Shown: one piece after another, positions 8,206-17,175 of the stretch
Position numbering within the stretch: position 1 is the stretch's first letter
Layout of the letters: every line of letters starts with the position of its first letter
Source: CAYNWT01 sp964485095
GTDB taxonomy: Bacteria > Planctomycetota > Planctomycetia > Planctomycetales > Planctomycetaceae
NCBI GenBank assembly: GCA_964485095.1
Contig: CAZAIB010000005.1
Location: forward strand, 1 to 64,000
Reading direction: 5' to 3'
Length of the DNA stretch: 64,000 nt
Translations under genes and position numbers: made by a program
The notes under the pieces: generated by a model
What the model was told of the DNA's origin: nothing
What the model saw: only the letters and a program-made list of their open reading frames with translations
The model's database searches: none

Positions 8206-9015
8206 ATGACATCTGATTCGCCGGACCCCAAAGAAGTGAATCCGTACGCGGATGAACTCTCGGGGCCGGAACCAGATACCAGGTCGAACGCGCAGGACCA
8301 GAGTGTGTTTGCTGAACCGTGGATGCAAAAGACGCACTTCGACGGCGACGGTTACAGCGACGCGCAGGCTCCGGTTCCCAACACCAATGATGTCGAACAC
8401 ACCGTGTGGGACGAACCAGGTTTGTCTCCGCAGTTAGCCGGCGCGGTTCCGGAGAACGCGCTGACCTGGAGCGATTGGTATCAGCAGCAGCGAGCCGCGA
8501 CATCCGTGCTCGATACCTGGCTGGTCACAATGCTGGTGACCGTGTTGGCCGCACCGCTGGCAATCATCACTTCGTGGTTTAGCTTCGGCGGTTCGACCTT
8601 CGACGTGCTGGTTCTGGTTGTCATCATTCCAGCGACCGAAGAACTACTGAAAGTCGCACTGCCGTTGTGGGTCGTCGAAAAACGCCCACACCTGTTCTGC
8701 GCGCCGTTTCAGATACTGTTGTGCGCGGCGTGTTCTGGATTGTTGTTTGGAGCCATGCGGCACGTGTTCGCGGTGAAGCTGTTCATGCCGGGGTCGCTGC
8801 CGGTTGTCGATCGTTTGTCCGGCGAACTACCGATGTCGATCCTCATGCACACGGTGTGTTCATTGATTGCCGGAATGGCGATGGTTCGCATTTGGTCGGG
8901 CGCGTCCCGCCGCCAGCAGCGTCCGGATTTGACTGAAGGCAGTGGGTTCGGCAGCGTTGCGATTGGGATTCACATCGCCTACGCGGCAGTCATGATGGCT
9001 GTACGAATCGCATGA
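8206..9015 (+). CDS. PrsW/CPBP-like membrane protein (possible intramembrane protease)
   Basis: The first 100 residues are acidic and likely disordered; about five transmembrane segments follow from residue 103. The segment IIPATEELLK (E145, E146, K149) matches the EExxK motif of PrsW-type intramembrane proteases, which cleave membrane anti-sigma factors. FGAMRHVF (H186) and MHTVCS (H215) could supply the other metal or catalytic residues, resembling the CPBP family more than canonical PrsW. The assignment to one of the two is therefore open. It is the third gene of the YbjQ operon with a three-base spacing; why these are coupled is unknown. Confidence 0.6.
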   Translation: MTSDSPDPKEVNPYADELSGPEPDTRSNAQDQSVFAEPWMQKTHFDGDGYSDAQAPVPNTNDVEHTVWDEPGLSPQLAGAVPENALTWSDWYQQQRAATSVLDTWLVTMLVTVLAAPLAIITSWFSFGGSTFDVLVLVVIIPATEELLKVALPLWVVEKRPHLFCAPFQILLCAACSGLLFGAMRHVFAVKLFMPGSLPVVDRLSGELPMSILMHTVCSLIAGMAMVRIWSGASRRQQRPDLTEGSGFGSVAIGIHIAYAAVMMAVRIA

Positions 9016-9139
9016 TCGCTGTTGTCAATTGTGCGCAACGCAACGATCTGAGGAGACGTGGGGCAAAGGCTCCAGCGAGGTCGGTTGACAGGTTGGAGCG
9101 GACACTTCTTGGCAAACTTGCAACACAGGAATCAACTCG

Positions 9140-9496
9140 ATGAATCATGAACATGAGAAGATCAACTACGTTGAATTTCCGTCCAGCGATCTGGAAAAGA
9201 CCAAGGCGTTTTTCACAGCCGCATTTGGATGGTCGTTTGAGGACTGGGGAGAAGAATATTGCTCGTTTTCCAACGAAGGTTTGGACGGAGGTTTTTATAA
9301 AGCCAACCTGAAATCGCAATCGGACAATGGCGCGGCTTTGACGATCTTCTACAGCTCAGATTTAGAAGCGACCATGGAAAAAGTGGTTGCGGCTGGTGGC
9401 ACCATTGTAAAACCAACGTTCTCATTTCCGGGCGGCAGGCGGTTTCAATTCACTGAACCCTGCGGAAGCGAGTTTGCTGTTTGGTCAGACAAGTAA
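9140..9496 (+). CDS. VOC-family (glyoxalase/dioxygenase fold) protein
   Basis: The 118-residue protein shows one VOC module: INYVEFPSSDLEKTKAFFTAAFGWSFE at the start (given as one motif region), a central LTIFYSSDLEATMEKV, and a C-terminal GRRFQFTEPCGSEFAVW. This pattern matches the small uncharacterised subgroup that acts on unknown substrates; the conserved Asp/Glu metal ligands cannot be fixed by eye. The start is chosen at the ATG that gives the usual N-terminus. It converges on gcvT, with a weak AT-rich hairpin directly after its stop codon. Confidence 0.85.
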   Translation: MNHEHEKINYVEFPSSDLEKTKAFFTAAFGWSFEDWGEEYCSFSNEGLDGGFYKANLKSQSDNGAALTIFYSSDLEATMEKVVAAGGTIVKPTFSFPGGRRFQFTEPCGSEFAVWSDK

Positions 9497-9547
9497 AACT
9501 CAGTTCCGAAGTTTTGTTGTCGTCTGAATCTACGCGTCGATCAGCAA

Positions 9548-10630
9548 TTACGCTCGCTTGTAGAACGGCAACTTCACAACAGTGGCTGTGTTCCGTTTGC
9601 CTCGCAAATCGACTTCCACCTGCGTTCCGGGTTCTGATTGAGCCTTCGGGACGTAACCCATGGAAATGGACTTCTGCAGCGTTGGTGAGAACGTGCCCGA
9701 CGTCACGGTTCCGATGCGATCGTCGCCCAGCATGATTGGCGTTTCTTCTCTCGCGATCCGGCGGCCTTCAAGTTCCAGTCCGACTCGAACCAGACGATCT
9801 GTCTTCGCTTTGGCCGCCACGCAGGCTTCTTTGCCGATGAAGTCAGCCGCTTTCAATTTGACGCCGAAAGAAAGTCCCGCCGTGTATGGTTCGGTGTCTT
9901 CATTCATCTCGTGACCGTAAAGCGGCATCGCGGCTTCCAACCGCAGCGTGTCGCGGCAACCCAGTCCTGCGGCTTTGATGCCAACGCTCTCGCCCGCTTC
10001 CATGAGCGCTGTCCAAATCGCGACTGCGTTCGCGTTGTCGACAATGATCTCGCAACCATCTTCGCCAGTGTAGCCGGTTCGAGTCACAATTCCGTAGTTG
10101 CCCTGGACCGTGGTTTCGCAACCGGTGTAGTACTTCATTTCAGCGATGCTGGCATCCACAAACGGCTGAGCCACCTCGATGGCGCTTGGTCCTTGAATCG
10201 CCAGCATGAACCAGCTGGTCGTGAGGTCCTCGATGTTGACATCAGCATCGCCTTTGTGCTGATCCAGCCAGGCCACGATTTTTTCTCGGTTCGATGCGTT
10301 CACAACCGCCATGTAGAAGTCTTCGAACCGGTAGACCAGTACGTCATCCAGAATGCCGCCGTCTTCTTTGCAAACCAGGGCGTAGCGAATCTGCCCGACA
10401 TCCAGGGCGGCCACGTTGTTGGTCACAATGCGATCCAGAAACGCACACGCATCCGCGCCGGTGAATTTCACTCGGCCCATGTGGGCAATGTCGAACATGC
10501 CGACCTGCGTTCGCACGGCAGTGTGCTCATCGACAATCGACGAGTACTGAACCGGCATGTGCCAGCCAGCAAAGTCGACCATTCGAGCGCCGTTGTCTGC
10601 GTGCCAATCGTAGAGAGGTGTCTGAAGCAT
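9548..10630 (-). CDS. gcvT: Glycine cleavage system T protein (aminomethyltransferase)
   Basis: GcvT transfers the methylene group from the lipoyl arm of GcvH to tetrahydrofolate, releasing ammonia. The 360-residue product starts LQTPLYDWHADNGARMVDF, the normal N-terminus of the family, so the longer upstream frame is discarded. Other family segments are GMFDIAHMGRVKFTG, CLVTRTGYTGEDG-like VTRTGYTGEDGCE, and the C-terminal GTVTSGTFSPTLQKSIS, all in the expected order. The genes for the H and P proteins are not in the window, although they often lie next to gcvT. Confidence 0.93.
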   Translation of the reverse strand: MLQTPLYDWHADNGARMVDFAGWHMPVQYSSIVDEHTAVRTQVGMFDIAHMGRVKFTGADACAFLDRIVTNNVAALDVGQIRYALVCKEDGGILDDVLVYRFEDFYMAVVNASNREKIVAWLDQHKGDADVNIEDLTTSWFMLAIQGPSAIEVAQPFVDASIAEMKYYTGCETTVQGNYGIVTRTGYTGEDGCEIIVDNANAVAIWTALMEAGESVGIKAAGLGCRDTLRLEAAMPLYGHEMNEDTEPYTAGLSFGVKLKAADFIGKEACVAAKAKTDRLVRVGLELEGRRIAREETPIMLGDDRIGTVTSGTFSPTLQKSISMGYVPKAQSEPGTQVEVDLRGKRNTATVVKLPFYKRA

Positions 10631-10724
10631 GTGTCCGGTTCCTGCGTGTCTGAGTGGAACGGGATCATAGTCACACCGAGTACCAATCTCACATTCGTTC
10701 GGCCAGATTTTATGGTGCACTGGA

Positions 10725-11825
10725 CTAGAAGTCAGAAGACAGCGGCCGCTGGGAGGCGAACCCGGGGGTCGACCTGAGTCTGGAACCACTGGGCGTAACC
10801 AGTTTTACGTAGACGGATGGGTCGATGTCGTCACTGAGTGAACGAGAGGCACCGCTGGCCATGACCACGTTAACAGCACCACGGTGGTTTGAAGAAAGAG
10901 CTGGTGTGCCTTCACCTGCGGACTTCAGACCGTTGGGGACCTGCTGGTGGGTGCCCGGGGGGTTGTCGAAGTTAGTGTGATTCGTGACTGGCAGGTTTAG
11001 GTCAAAGATAAATGTGCAATTGCCAATGTCAGGATTCGCCCAGTCGCCAATAAAACCCGCGTTTAGATTCTCACCCAGGAGCAGCGTGTTGTCTGTCCCG
11101 TCATAGACCTCACCCAGTCCTAAACTTTGATTTGTGGACCCAACATGAGGCCAGGACATTCCTGTGTCGCGCGTAGTTCTCATGTCGCTGCCATCGATCC
11201 AGTGCGGGAAGTGCATTGAGACGAGTCCATCGTTGTTCCAGTCGATCTGTAGTGTTTCTGGCGCGTGCATAGTAGCGTGGGTTGGCCAGGAAGTTCCCGG
11301 GTGATACTGTCCAACTCTACCGGAATCGCCGTATCCAGCGTTGATGACGTAGCTCAAGCCTCCACCCACTCCATTGGCTGATGGATCATCAGTGCATGTC
11401 AGTACTGGAATATTGGACATTGCAAGTTCGGTGTTGGCGGGCGAGAGACCAAGTACGCTTCGGTCCCAACGGTCTGCGATGTCTGAGCGGTCTAAGTATG
11501 GCAGTATGGCAACGACCCAGTTTGTAGTCCCTGTAGGAGGACGTCGAATTGAGTTGGGGTTCGGGGTGACCCCTACTGTTTCGATCTCCGTAAATCGACC
11601 ATAGCCGGGTACCTTGCCGCCATTGGAGGAGGCCGCATACCCGTGGATCGCGATCCCGAGGTTTCGCATTCGATTAAGGCACTGAGTCCGCCGCGCTGCA
11701 GACCGCGCATTCTGGACTGCTGGCAGAATGAGTGACATGAGAAGTGAGATGATCGAAATTACGACCAGCAGTTCTATGAGCGTAAATCCTGAACGCTGTG
11801 TGCGCCTGTGGGCAGGAATCTGCAT
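10725..11825 (-). CDS. DUF1559 family type II pseudopilin-like protein
   Basis: The N-terminus carries a prepilin cleavage and methylation signal, GFTLIELLVVISIISLL, followed by a hydrophobic helix and the segment ARRTQCLNRMRNLGIAIHGY; this is the hallmark of the planctomycete DUF1559 proteins. The large extracellular part ends in the region where the family has its H-X9-DG motif; here it reads HRGAVNVVMASGASR, with Ser replacing the Asp. Such proteins are exported and may form minor pseudopilins; planctomycetes carry dozens. It is monocistronic, 94 bases upstream of gcvT on the same strand. Confidence 0.92.
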   Translation of the reverse strand: MQIPAHRRTQRSGFTLIELLVVISIISLLMSLILPAVQNARSAARRTQCLNRMRNLGIAIHGYAASSNGGKVPGYGRFTEIETVGVTPNPNSIRRPPTGTTNWVVAILPYLDRSDIADRWDRSVLGLSPANTELAMSNIPVLTCTDDPSANGVGGGLSYVINAGYGDSGRVGQYHPGTSWPTHATMHAPETLQIDWNNDGLVSMHFPHWIDGSDMRTTRDTGMSWPHVGSTNQSLGLGEVYDGTDNTLLLGENLNAGFIGDWANPDIGNCTFIFDLNLPVTNHTNFDNPPGTHQQVPNGLKSAGEGTPALSSNHRGAVNVVMASGASRSLSDDIDPSVYVKLVTPSGSRLRSTPGFASQRPLSSDF

Positions 11826-11974
11826 TTTGATTCTCGCGGGAGGAGGTGGGAGTTCACCCCTTGAAACGCGTTCCTGCAGATTAGTTCAATCGGAATACAA
11901 GAAATTCTACGGTGGGCCTGTTTCGCTGCCAAGTCGCCGTATATCTGTCCTTGCAGTCGAGTGCTCCAACCGTC

Positions 11975-13144
11975 TTAACGCGTCGCAACAGCGTTCGGGT
12001 CCAATTGCTTCATGAACCGCAGGAAGTCAGTTTCGACTCGTTCAACGTCACCGAATGCGGCCTCGAAATCTTTGAGCCGGTCTTTTGCTGAATACGTCGT
12101 CAGGTCCTTCGCGTTCATCGCTCGGATGTAGCGCCCGAACTTATACGACCGCGATGGCTGATCCATGAAAAAGAATGTCAGCGCCCAGCCCTGGCTGTAA
12201 GCGTGTAGGGCTCCTGTCGAAAACAGTCTGTCTGATTCAATGAACGCCTTCAGCGATTTCCTTGGACGCACTTGTTGGCTATAGCCCTGGAACCACGAAT
12301 AGCGGCTGCGGTTGATTCTTGACGCTCCCCGCGCGGGCGAGGTTGAAAGGAAGCCGGGCGATTCGAATGTCATTGCCAGGCCCTCGATGATCCACCGCGG
12401 AGCCAGACCCAGTCGCGGGTGGATGCCCGTGTTGAAACCGACTTGGTGAATTCCTTCGTGGGTGATTGTCGATTCGAGGTCAGAACCCGACCCCGTGTCA
12501 AACAGCACCACGTTGGCGTCGGCAGTCGTGCCGGTCGAAAGCATGCCGGTCTTTGGTTCGTCGTCGGTCTGTAATGCCGTTTGTTTGGACTCGTATACGG
12601 CCACTCGGTTTGTGAGCCGGTGGTAGTAGCCCAGCAATCCGCGGGAGGCTCGAACACCATCTTTTGCGGCGTACTTTGCGAAGTCCTGGAAGTTCGGAAA
12701 GACGATCGCGACCAGTGGAAACTCAGATCGCTTCAGGTGGAATTGTCGCCTGCGAAATTGATAGTGGAACGCCTTGTGGACGTTCTCAAAGATCGCAGCG
12801 TAGTTCGAACTGCTGCGACCGGGAGTGCACACGACATAGTGCTGAGTCGTTTGAACCGAGAAGCCTCGCCCGAGTTCCTCGCGAAGCTGAGCGACCATCT
12901 CGCCCTTGCTGAACGGCTGGAACTTCTTTGCGACGGTCTTGTAGTCTTTGAGTGCGGCTCGGTTCAGTTGAACCATGCTGCCGTCCCGTTTCATTAACGT
13001 GACCGTTTTCTTGTCCAGCTGTTCGACACGACCCTGGTAGCTGGTCCCTTTGCCGTCTCCCAGTTCAACCATCGGCCTGGTTTGAGCCATCGCGGCGTGG
13101 GCTGTAAGTAACAACGCGGCAATAGCTGTTGCGTGGCGAACCAT
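11975..13144 (-). CDS. DUF1570-like secreted putative metallopeptidase
   Basis: The start MVRHATAIAALLL gives a signal peptide cleaved near AMA-Q; the further upstream ATG adds a basic stretch without benefit. Residues about 25-75 look like an SLA1-homology-type segment (GTSYQGRVEQLDKKTVTLMK). The body carries ITHEGIHQVGFNTGIH, an HExxH-type zinc motif, in a setting typical of DUF1570 proteins, followed by PRWIIEGLAMTFE with the downstream Glu expected of a gluzincin. Extracytoplasmic proteolysis is plausible but no substrate is suggested. It is divergent from the gene at 13276. Confidence 0.75.
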   Translation of the reverse strand: MVRHATAIAALLLTAHAAMAQTRPMVELGDGKGTSYQGRVEQLDKKTVTLMKRDGSMVQLNRAALKDYKTVAKKFQPFSKGEMVAQLREELGRGFSVQTTQHYVVCTPGRSSSNYAAIFENVHKAFHYQFRRRQFHLKRSEFPLVAIVFPNFQDFAKYAAKDGVRASRGLLGYYHRLTNRVAVYESKQTALQTDDEPKTGMLSTGTTADANVVLFDTGSGSDLESTITHEGIHQVGFNTGIHPRLGLAPRWIIEGLAMTFESPGFLSTSPARGASRINRSRYSWFQGYSQQVRPRKSLKAFIESDRLFSTGALHAYSQGWALTFFFMDQPSRSYKFGRYIRAMNAKDLTTYSAKDRLKDFEAAFGDVERVETDFLRFMKQLDPNAVATR

Positions 13145-13275
13145 GGTTCCCGACTTTCTTCCGCACCTGAGGCGGTGAGCACTGTACAATCAAGCTAACG
13201 TCGGGCACGCTGACTGGCCCGGCAGGCAAATCTATCTCGCGAGCCCGTTCGCCCTCAGGAAGATCCAATCAACTG

Positions 13276-14553
13276 ATGAACGCCCCTGTTGTTCTTGTAC
13301 TGATCTTGTCGGTTTTGCCGACAAGCCAGCAGGTTAAGCCAGATCTCAAAGCGACCGTGGCAGCGTTGGTCGAAGATCTGGACTCCGACCAATTCGCAAC
13401 ACGCAAAGCAGCCGGCAGGAAACTGTTGCAGCTGGGGCCCGCGGCGATTGAGTTCCTCGACGCCCCGAAGTCTGCATCCGTCCAAGTCGAACAAGAACTC
13501 CGATACATCCGAGAACAACTGCGGAACCAACAGGCAGTCAGTTCGTTGGAACCATCAACCGTCACATTGTCTGAGACGTTGACCGTCGATCAGATCGCCG
13601 ATCGAATCACCAAACAAACGGGAAACAAAGTCTCCGTCGCAAAACTGGGCTCAGACCTGCGCGGGCAGCGAATTGAAGTTCGATATCAGAAGCAACCGTT
13701 CTGGCACGTCATTGACGATCTCAGCAGGCAGCTCAAAACAACAATCGAACTCAGTGACGGAGCAGTCCGTTTTGTTGCGGGTGAACCACTTCGGCCAGAT
13801 CGCATTTCGAAGAGCCCCGCAGGCATGAAAGCCTACCGGCTGCGTGTTGGTGAGGTGACTTCCAAGGTGTTGCTTGGCGGCGCCGATCAGAGATTGGTTC
13901 GTATCCCGTTGTATTTCGGAACCGAACCGCGGCTGCGAGGAATCTTTCTGCGAGCGGCCAGTAACACGATCAAGGTTACGGCGTCTGGCAATCGATCGTT
14001 GCCGCCGTACTCCGCGAACCAAAGCCTCGAGGTCCCCGTCAGTGGTCGTGGAGAAGAAGTGACCTGGAAACACGACGTGTTGGCTCCAATCGATCCGAAG
14101 ACCAGGTCGATAGACATCAACGGAAGCGTCGAAGTCCTGATGGCTGCCGGCTACGAGCCCTTTCGGTTTCGCGACCTTGATCGAGCCAAGGGCACGCGAC
14201 GAAGTCGAACCGGCGTTGACCTGCGGATCGATGATACGCAGATCGACAAGGACCGCGGCGACCTGAAAATTACACTGACCGTTGAATGGACCCGTAGTAT
14301 TGGAGCGTTCGATTCTTATCGAACCTGGCAGTTCCATAACGAAGCCTGGTTGAAGACCGCGGACGGAAAGCGAATCGACTTCTCCGGTCCACTGACAACC
14401 GACGGGCAGGCCAACGGCGGCGTCCGCCTGACGTATCACTTCAAATCAGTGACCGCAGATTTATCAAAGTGCGAGTTCATCTACGAGGCTCCCACAGCCC
14501 TGCGAACCGTAAAGGTTCCATTCGAATTCAACAGCATCGGCGTCGGCGAGTAG
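13276..14553 (+). CDS. Secreted hypothetical protein with HEAT-like and secretin-like segments
   Basis: The 425-residue product has a short signal peptide (LVLILSVLPTSQQ). Residues about 20-75 form a helix-turn unit (DLDSDQFATRKAAGRKLLQLG) like the HEAT-type repeats frequent in planctomycete secreted proteins. Residues about 95-160 (VDQIADRITKQTGNKVSV, then PFWHVIDDLSRQLKTTIEL) resemble secretin N0/STN modules. The rest is beta-rich with no recognisable family. It ends four bases before the convergent anti-sigma-like gene. No function is proposed. Confidence 0.65.
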   Translation: MNAPVVLVLILSVLPTSQQVKPDLKATVAALVEDLDSDQFATRKAAGRKLLQLGPAAIEFLDAPKSASVQVEQELRYIREQLRNQQAVSSLEPSTVTLSETLTVDQIADRITKQTGNKVSVAKLGSDLRGQRIEVRYQKQPFWHVIDDLSRQLKTTIELSDGAVRFVAGEPLRPDRISKSPAGMKAYRLRVGEVTSKVLLGGADQRLVRIPLYFGTEPRLRGIFLRAASNTIKVTASGNRSLPPYSANQSLEVPVSGRGEEVTWKHDVLAPIDPKTRSIDINGSVEVLMAAGYEPFRFRDLDRAKGTRRSRTGVDLRIDDTQIDKDRGDLKITLTVEWTRSIGAFDSYRTWQFHNEAWLKTADGKRIDFSGPLTTDGQANGGVRLTYHFKSVTADLSKCEFIYEAPTALRTVKVPFEFNSIGVGE

Positions 14554-14557
14554 TACC

Positions 14558-16351
14558 CTATCGTCCGCCGGGGCCGCGGTTCGTTCCGTTGATCCAACTG
14601 TTCCACTTGTTCGCGATTGCGGTTCTGGCTGCGTTGGATCCGTTTAGTTCGTATCCAAAATTCTGGCCGCTGAAGTATCGCAAGCACGTGATCGCCACGT
14701 GACGCGACGCTCGCGATGGCAGCCATAGCGTGCGGACCATTTCAGGGTACAAGTCGGCAGCAGGCTTTCTGGTTCGAACGCGATTAAGCCAGCCGTTCAT
14801 GTGATTGGCAACTCGGGGATTTTCACGTTTGGCGATCTCAGCCCATGCCAGTTCGCCCGGCGTATCCGGTGTCCCCGGAGGATTGTTGACCAGCCACCGC
14901 AGAGCCGCGGCGCGTTCGGTTGCGTTTTCGGAATTCAGAAGTCGGTACACACTCTTCACCGGCGCGAACATCAAAGTTCCGCGCGCGTCCAGCTGCTTGC
15001 TTTGTAAGACGTCCCGGCGCAGATTGTCGCTCACCAACCACGCCGCTCGAACATCGGCCGGAACCTTAATTGAACCATACTCCGCCTGGACCCAGTCGTA
15101 TTGTTTCCGGTCAACTCGCTTGACTTGTTCAACCTCCCTGGGCTTGGTGAAGTCGACGTAACGGTTTCTCATGATCCGACGATCGTTCACATCGATCGCT
15201 CCCTGATGCACCGTCAGCCGCGGATCCAGTGCAAGCATGCTTAGCGAAACTTCCGTTTCGTCCTGATGAGCTTTTGCCTCCCATGCATGCCCAGTGACCA
15301 GGAACCGAACAACATCCCCCGCCTTAAGTCCACGGTATGCCACGCGACCGCCAATGACGGTGACCTCAGCTTCGACCTGATTGTCCTGGTTCTCTTGCCA
15401 ACTGAAGCCAGCGATCTGAGTCTCCTCGCCCAGCACCAATTCCAAATTACCAGGCCCCTTTGTGACGGCTCGTGTTGAAGGCAGCGTGAGGAAACCGGAG
15501 CCGACCGGATGTGGTTCGAAGTTAAGACCTCGCCACGGGGATCGCGGTCCCCGACGTGCGCCCATGACTCCGTTGACGTCCCATTTCGCAGCCACGACCG
15601 TTGGTGCCTTTGGCGGTTGGACTTCGGACGGAACATCGCGAGTCGCGGGAGGTGTCTCGACCACCGCTGTATCTTCAGGAGAGATTGTTTTTGGCGGAAC
15701 CATTTCCGGGACTTTTTCCGGTGGCGGTACGTCCGGGTCTTCTTGAGGCGGCGTTTGCTTCTGTTCAGCGAATTCCTGCTTTGGCGGGACTTGTTCGCCG
15801 TTCGTGATTTCCGAGTTTGGCGACGGTTGCCAAACCCAGATGATGGCGACAACCAGAGCCGCGATGATTCCAGCCATGCCGGCGATTAGCCATTTGGTAG
15901 AGTCTGACTTCGTTCTGTCAGGCTGGCTTCGTTCGGCTGGCGCTGTGTTTCGAGTCTGCGGTTCAGGTGGAGCCGGCGTCACCGGTTTTGAGCCAAGCTT
16001 CAGCAAGCGATCGGTCAACGCCTGATCGACCTCTTCGACCGGATCTACAGGTGGGACAGTAAGCTGCACTAGTTCCAGGAGAGCGGCCTTTGATTCCCAG
16101 CAATGCGACTCAAACGCCAGTTCATCCTCAATCGACATCGAGCCACTTAGAAACGCAGCCACTGTGTTTGGGCTGGTTGTGGTCTGTGATGCGTTGGCAA
16201 GATCGGGAGCGATTGAGTTGAGTTGCTGCCACTGGTGTCGCAACCGTTTTTCGGCAGACATCCGTTCGCGCAGCGCGGCTCTGTCAGTTGATGGAATTGT
16301 GCCTTCCATCAACTGCAGTAGGAGCCTGAGATCGCTGCGTGGTTTGGTCAT
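14558..16351 (-). CDS. Large membrane anti-sigma-factor-like protein
   Basis: The 597-residue protein begins with a cytosolic helical region of about 120 residues containing SGSMSIEDELAFESHCWE, which resembles the zinc-finger anti-sigma domain without the full HxxxCxxC. A single transmembrane helix lies at residues about 153-174. Outside follow a Pro/Glu-rich linker (to about 240), a jelly-roll-like region that includes GGRVAYRGLKAGDVVRFL, as in FecR-type proteins, and a helical C-terminal domain (ERAAALRWLV). It starts seven bases after the stop of the ECF sigma gene, so it is probably the cognate membrane-bound regulator. Confidence 0.7.
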   Translation of the reverse strand: MTKPRSDLRLLLQLMEGTIPSTDRAALRERMSAEKRLRHQWQQLNSIAPDLANASQTTTSPNTVAAFLSGSMSIEDELAFESHCWESKAALLELVQLTVPPVDPVEEVDQALTDRLLKLGSKPVTPAPPEPQTRNTAPAERSQPDRTKSDSTKWLIAGMAGIIAALVVAIIWVWQPSPNSEITNGEQVPPKQEFAEQKQTPPQEDPDVPPPEKVPEMVPPKTISPEDTAVVETPPATRDVPSEVQPPKAPTVVAAKWDVNGVMGARRGPRSPWRGLNFEPHPVGSGFLTLPSTRAVTKGPGNLELVLGEETQIAGFSWQENQDNQVEAEVTVIGGRVAYRGLKAGDVVRFLVTGHAWEAKAHQDETEVSLSMLALDPRLTVHQGAIDVNDRRIMRNRYVDFTKPREVEQVKRVDRKQYDWVQAEYGSIKVPADVRAAWLVSDNLRRDVLQSKQLDARGTLMFAPVKSVYRLLNSENATERAAALRWLVNNPPGTPDTPGELAWAEIAKRENPRVANHMNGWLNRVRTRKPAADLYPEMVRTLWLPSRASRHVAITCLRYFSGQNFGYELNGSNAARTAIANKWNSWINGTNRGPGGR

Positions 16352-16358
16352 GAGTTGC

Positions 16359-17030
16359 TTATCGGACGTCCGTTCGTGTCTTGTCTGATGTCAGAATTTT
16401 CCTGAGGCGTTGTTGAGCTCGTTTGAGTTTCGGACCAACGGTGTTGATGGAAAGTTGTAAGTCTGTTGCGATCTGCGCGTAGGTTCTGTGTTCAAAATAG
16501 AATAGTTCGAGAACCTGACGATCGGGACCTGATAACTGCCGCATCGCCAGTTTCAGGTCGCGAGTATCGTCGACAGTTGGGTCGTCGCCAGCTGGACCAG
16601 CTACGGTTTCCAGGTCAGCGTTGCCAACGATTCGAGCCGACTGCTTGCTAACCCGGGATAGTTTTCGCAGGCAAATCCGCCGTGTGACAACATCAAGCCA
16701 CGTTGATAGCTTGCTGCGTCCTTCGAACCTTTGCAGCTGAGCACAGTCGTTTGCCAACAGTAAGGCAAATGCGTCCGCACAGATGTCTTCGGCCAGGGCA
16801 TGATCGCTTTCTCTGCCAAACTGAGCCATCGTGTTGCGAATGCGAGACAGAACCAGCCGCTGGTACTTCGCTACAAACTGCTGCCAGGCGTTTGCATCGC
16901 CACGGACGAGCCGTTTAATCAACTCGCGATCTTCAGTGTGTGCGTCGCCATCGCGCAGGGGTGGCGTTGTCGTTCGCTTTTCACGCGAACGACCCGCGGG
17001 GATCGAAGATGATCGCCGGGGCTTCGTCAC
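16359..17030 (-). CDS. ECF sigma factor
   Basis: The 223-residue protein has region 2 (WQQFVAKYQRLVLSRIRN, then LAEDICADAFALLLAND, then KLSTWLDVVTRRICLRKL) and region 4 (MRQLSGPDRQVLELFYFEHRTYAQIATDL, presented here as separate parts, ending in a helix-turn-helix). An N-terminal basic tail of about 35 residues precedes region 2. The gene is followed immediately by the membrane anti-sigma-like gene, the usual arrangement for surface-signal-responsive sigma factors. An inverted repeat (GTCGAGCG / CGCTCGAC, 17056-17083) lies about 25 bases upstream of the start and could be a 5' leader hairpin. Confidence 0.88.
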   Translation of the reverse strand: MTKPRRSSSIPAGRSREKRTTTPPLRDGDAHTEDRELIKRLVRGDANAWQQFVAKYQRLVLSRIRNTMAQFGRESDHALAEDICADAFALLLANDCAQLQRFEGRSKLSTWLDVVTRRICLRKLSRVSKQSARIVGNADLETVAGPAGDDPTVDDTRDLKLAMRQLSGPDRQVLELFYFEHRTYAQIATDLQLSINTVGPKLKRAQQRLRKILTSDKTRTDVR

Positions 17031-17055
17031 ACAGACCCTTCAGTAAAGTGCCATT

Positions 17056-17083
17056 GTCGAGCGCGACGAATGTCACGCTCGAC
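17056..17083. repeat. Short inverted repeat upstream of the ECF sigma gene
   Basis: Two perfect 8-base arms (GTCGAGCG and CGCTCGAC) are separated by 12 bases. The position, just ahead of the sigma gene start, would place it in the leader or promoter region. No T-run follows on either strand, so it is not an obvious terminator. Confidence 0.4.
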
Positions 17084-17175
17084 GACGGCCACCTGTCTGG
17101 CTTCAGTGGTCGAGCAGGCGGTCGACCGTTGTGTCGTCGCCAGTGGTTCGAACTCGAACTACCACTGACGTGACA

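Noticed and set aside
9495..9515. AT-rich hairpin between the VOC gene and gcvT as a terminator
   Set aside because: The stem is only six AT-rich base pairs with a 9-base loop; too weak to list as a feature.
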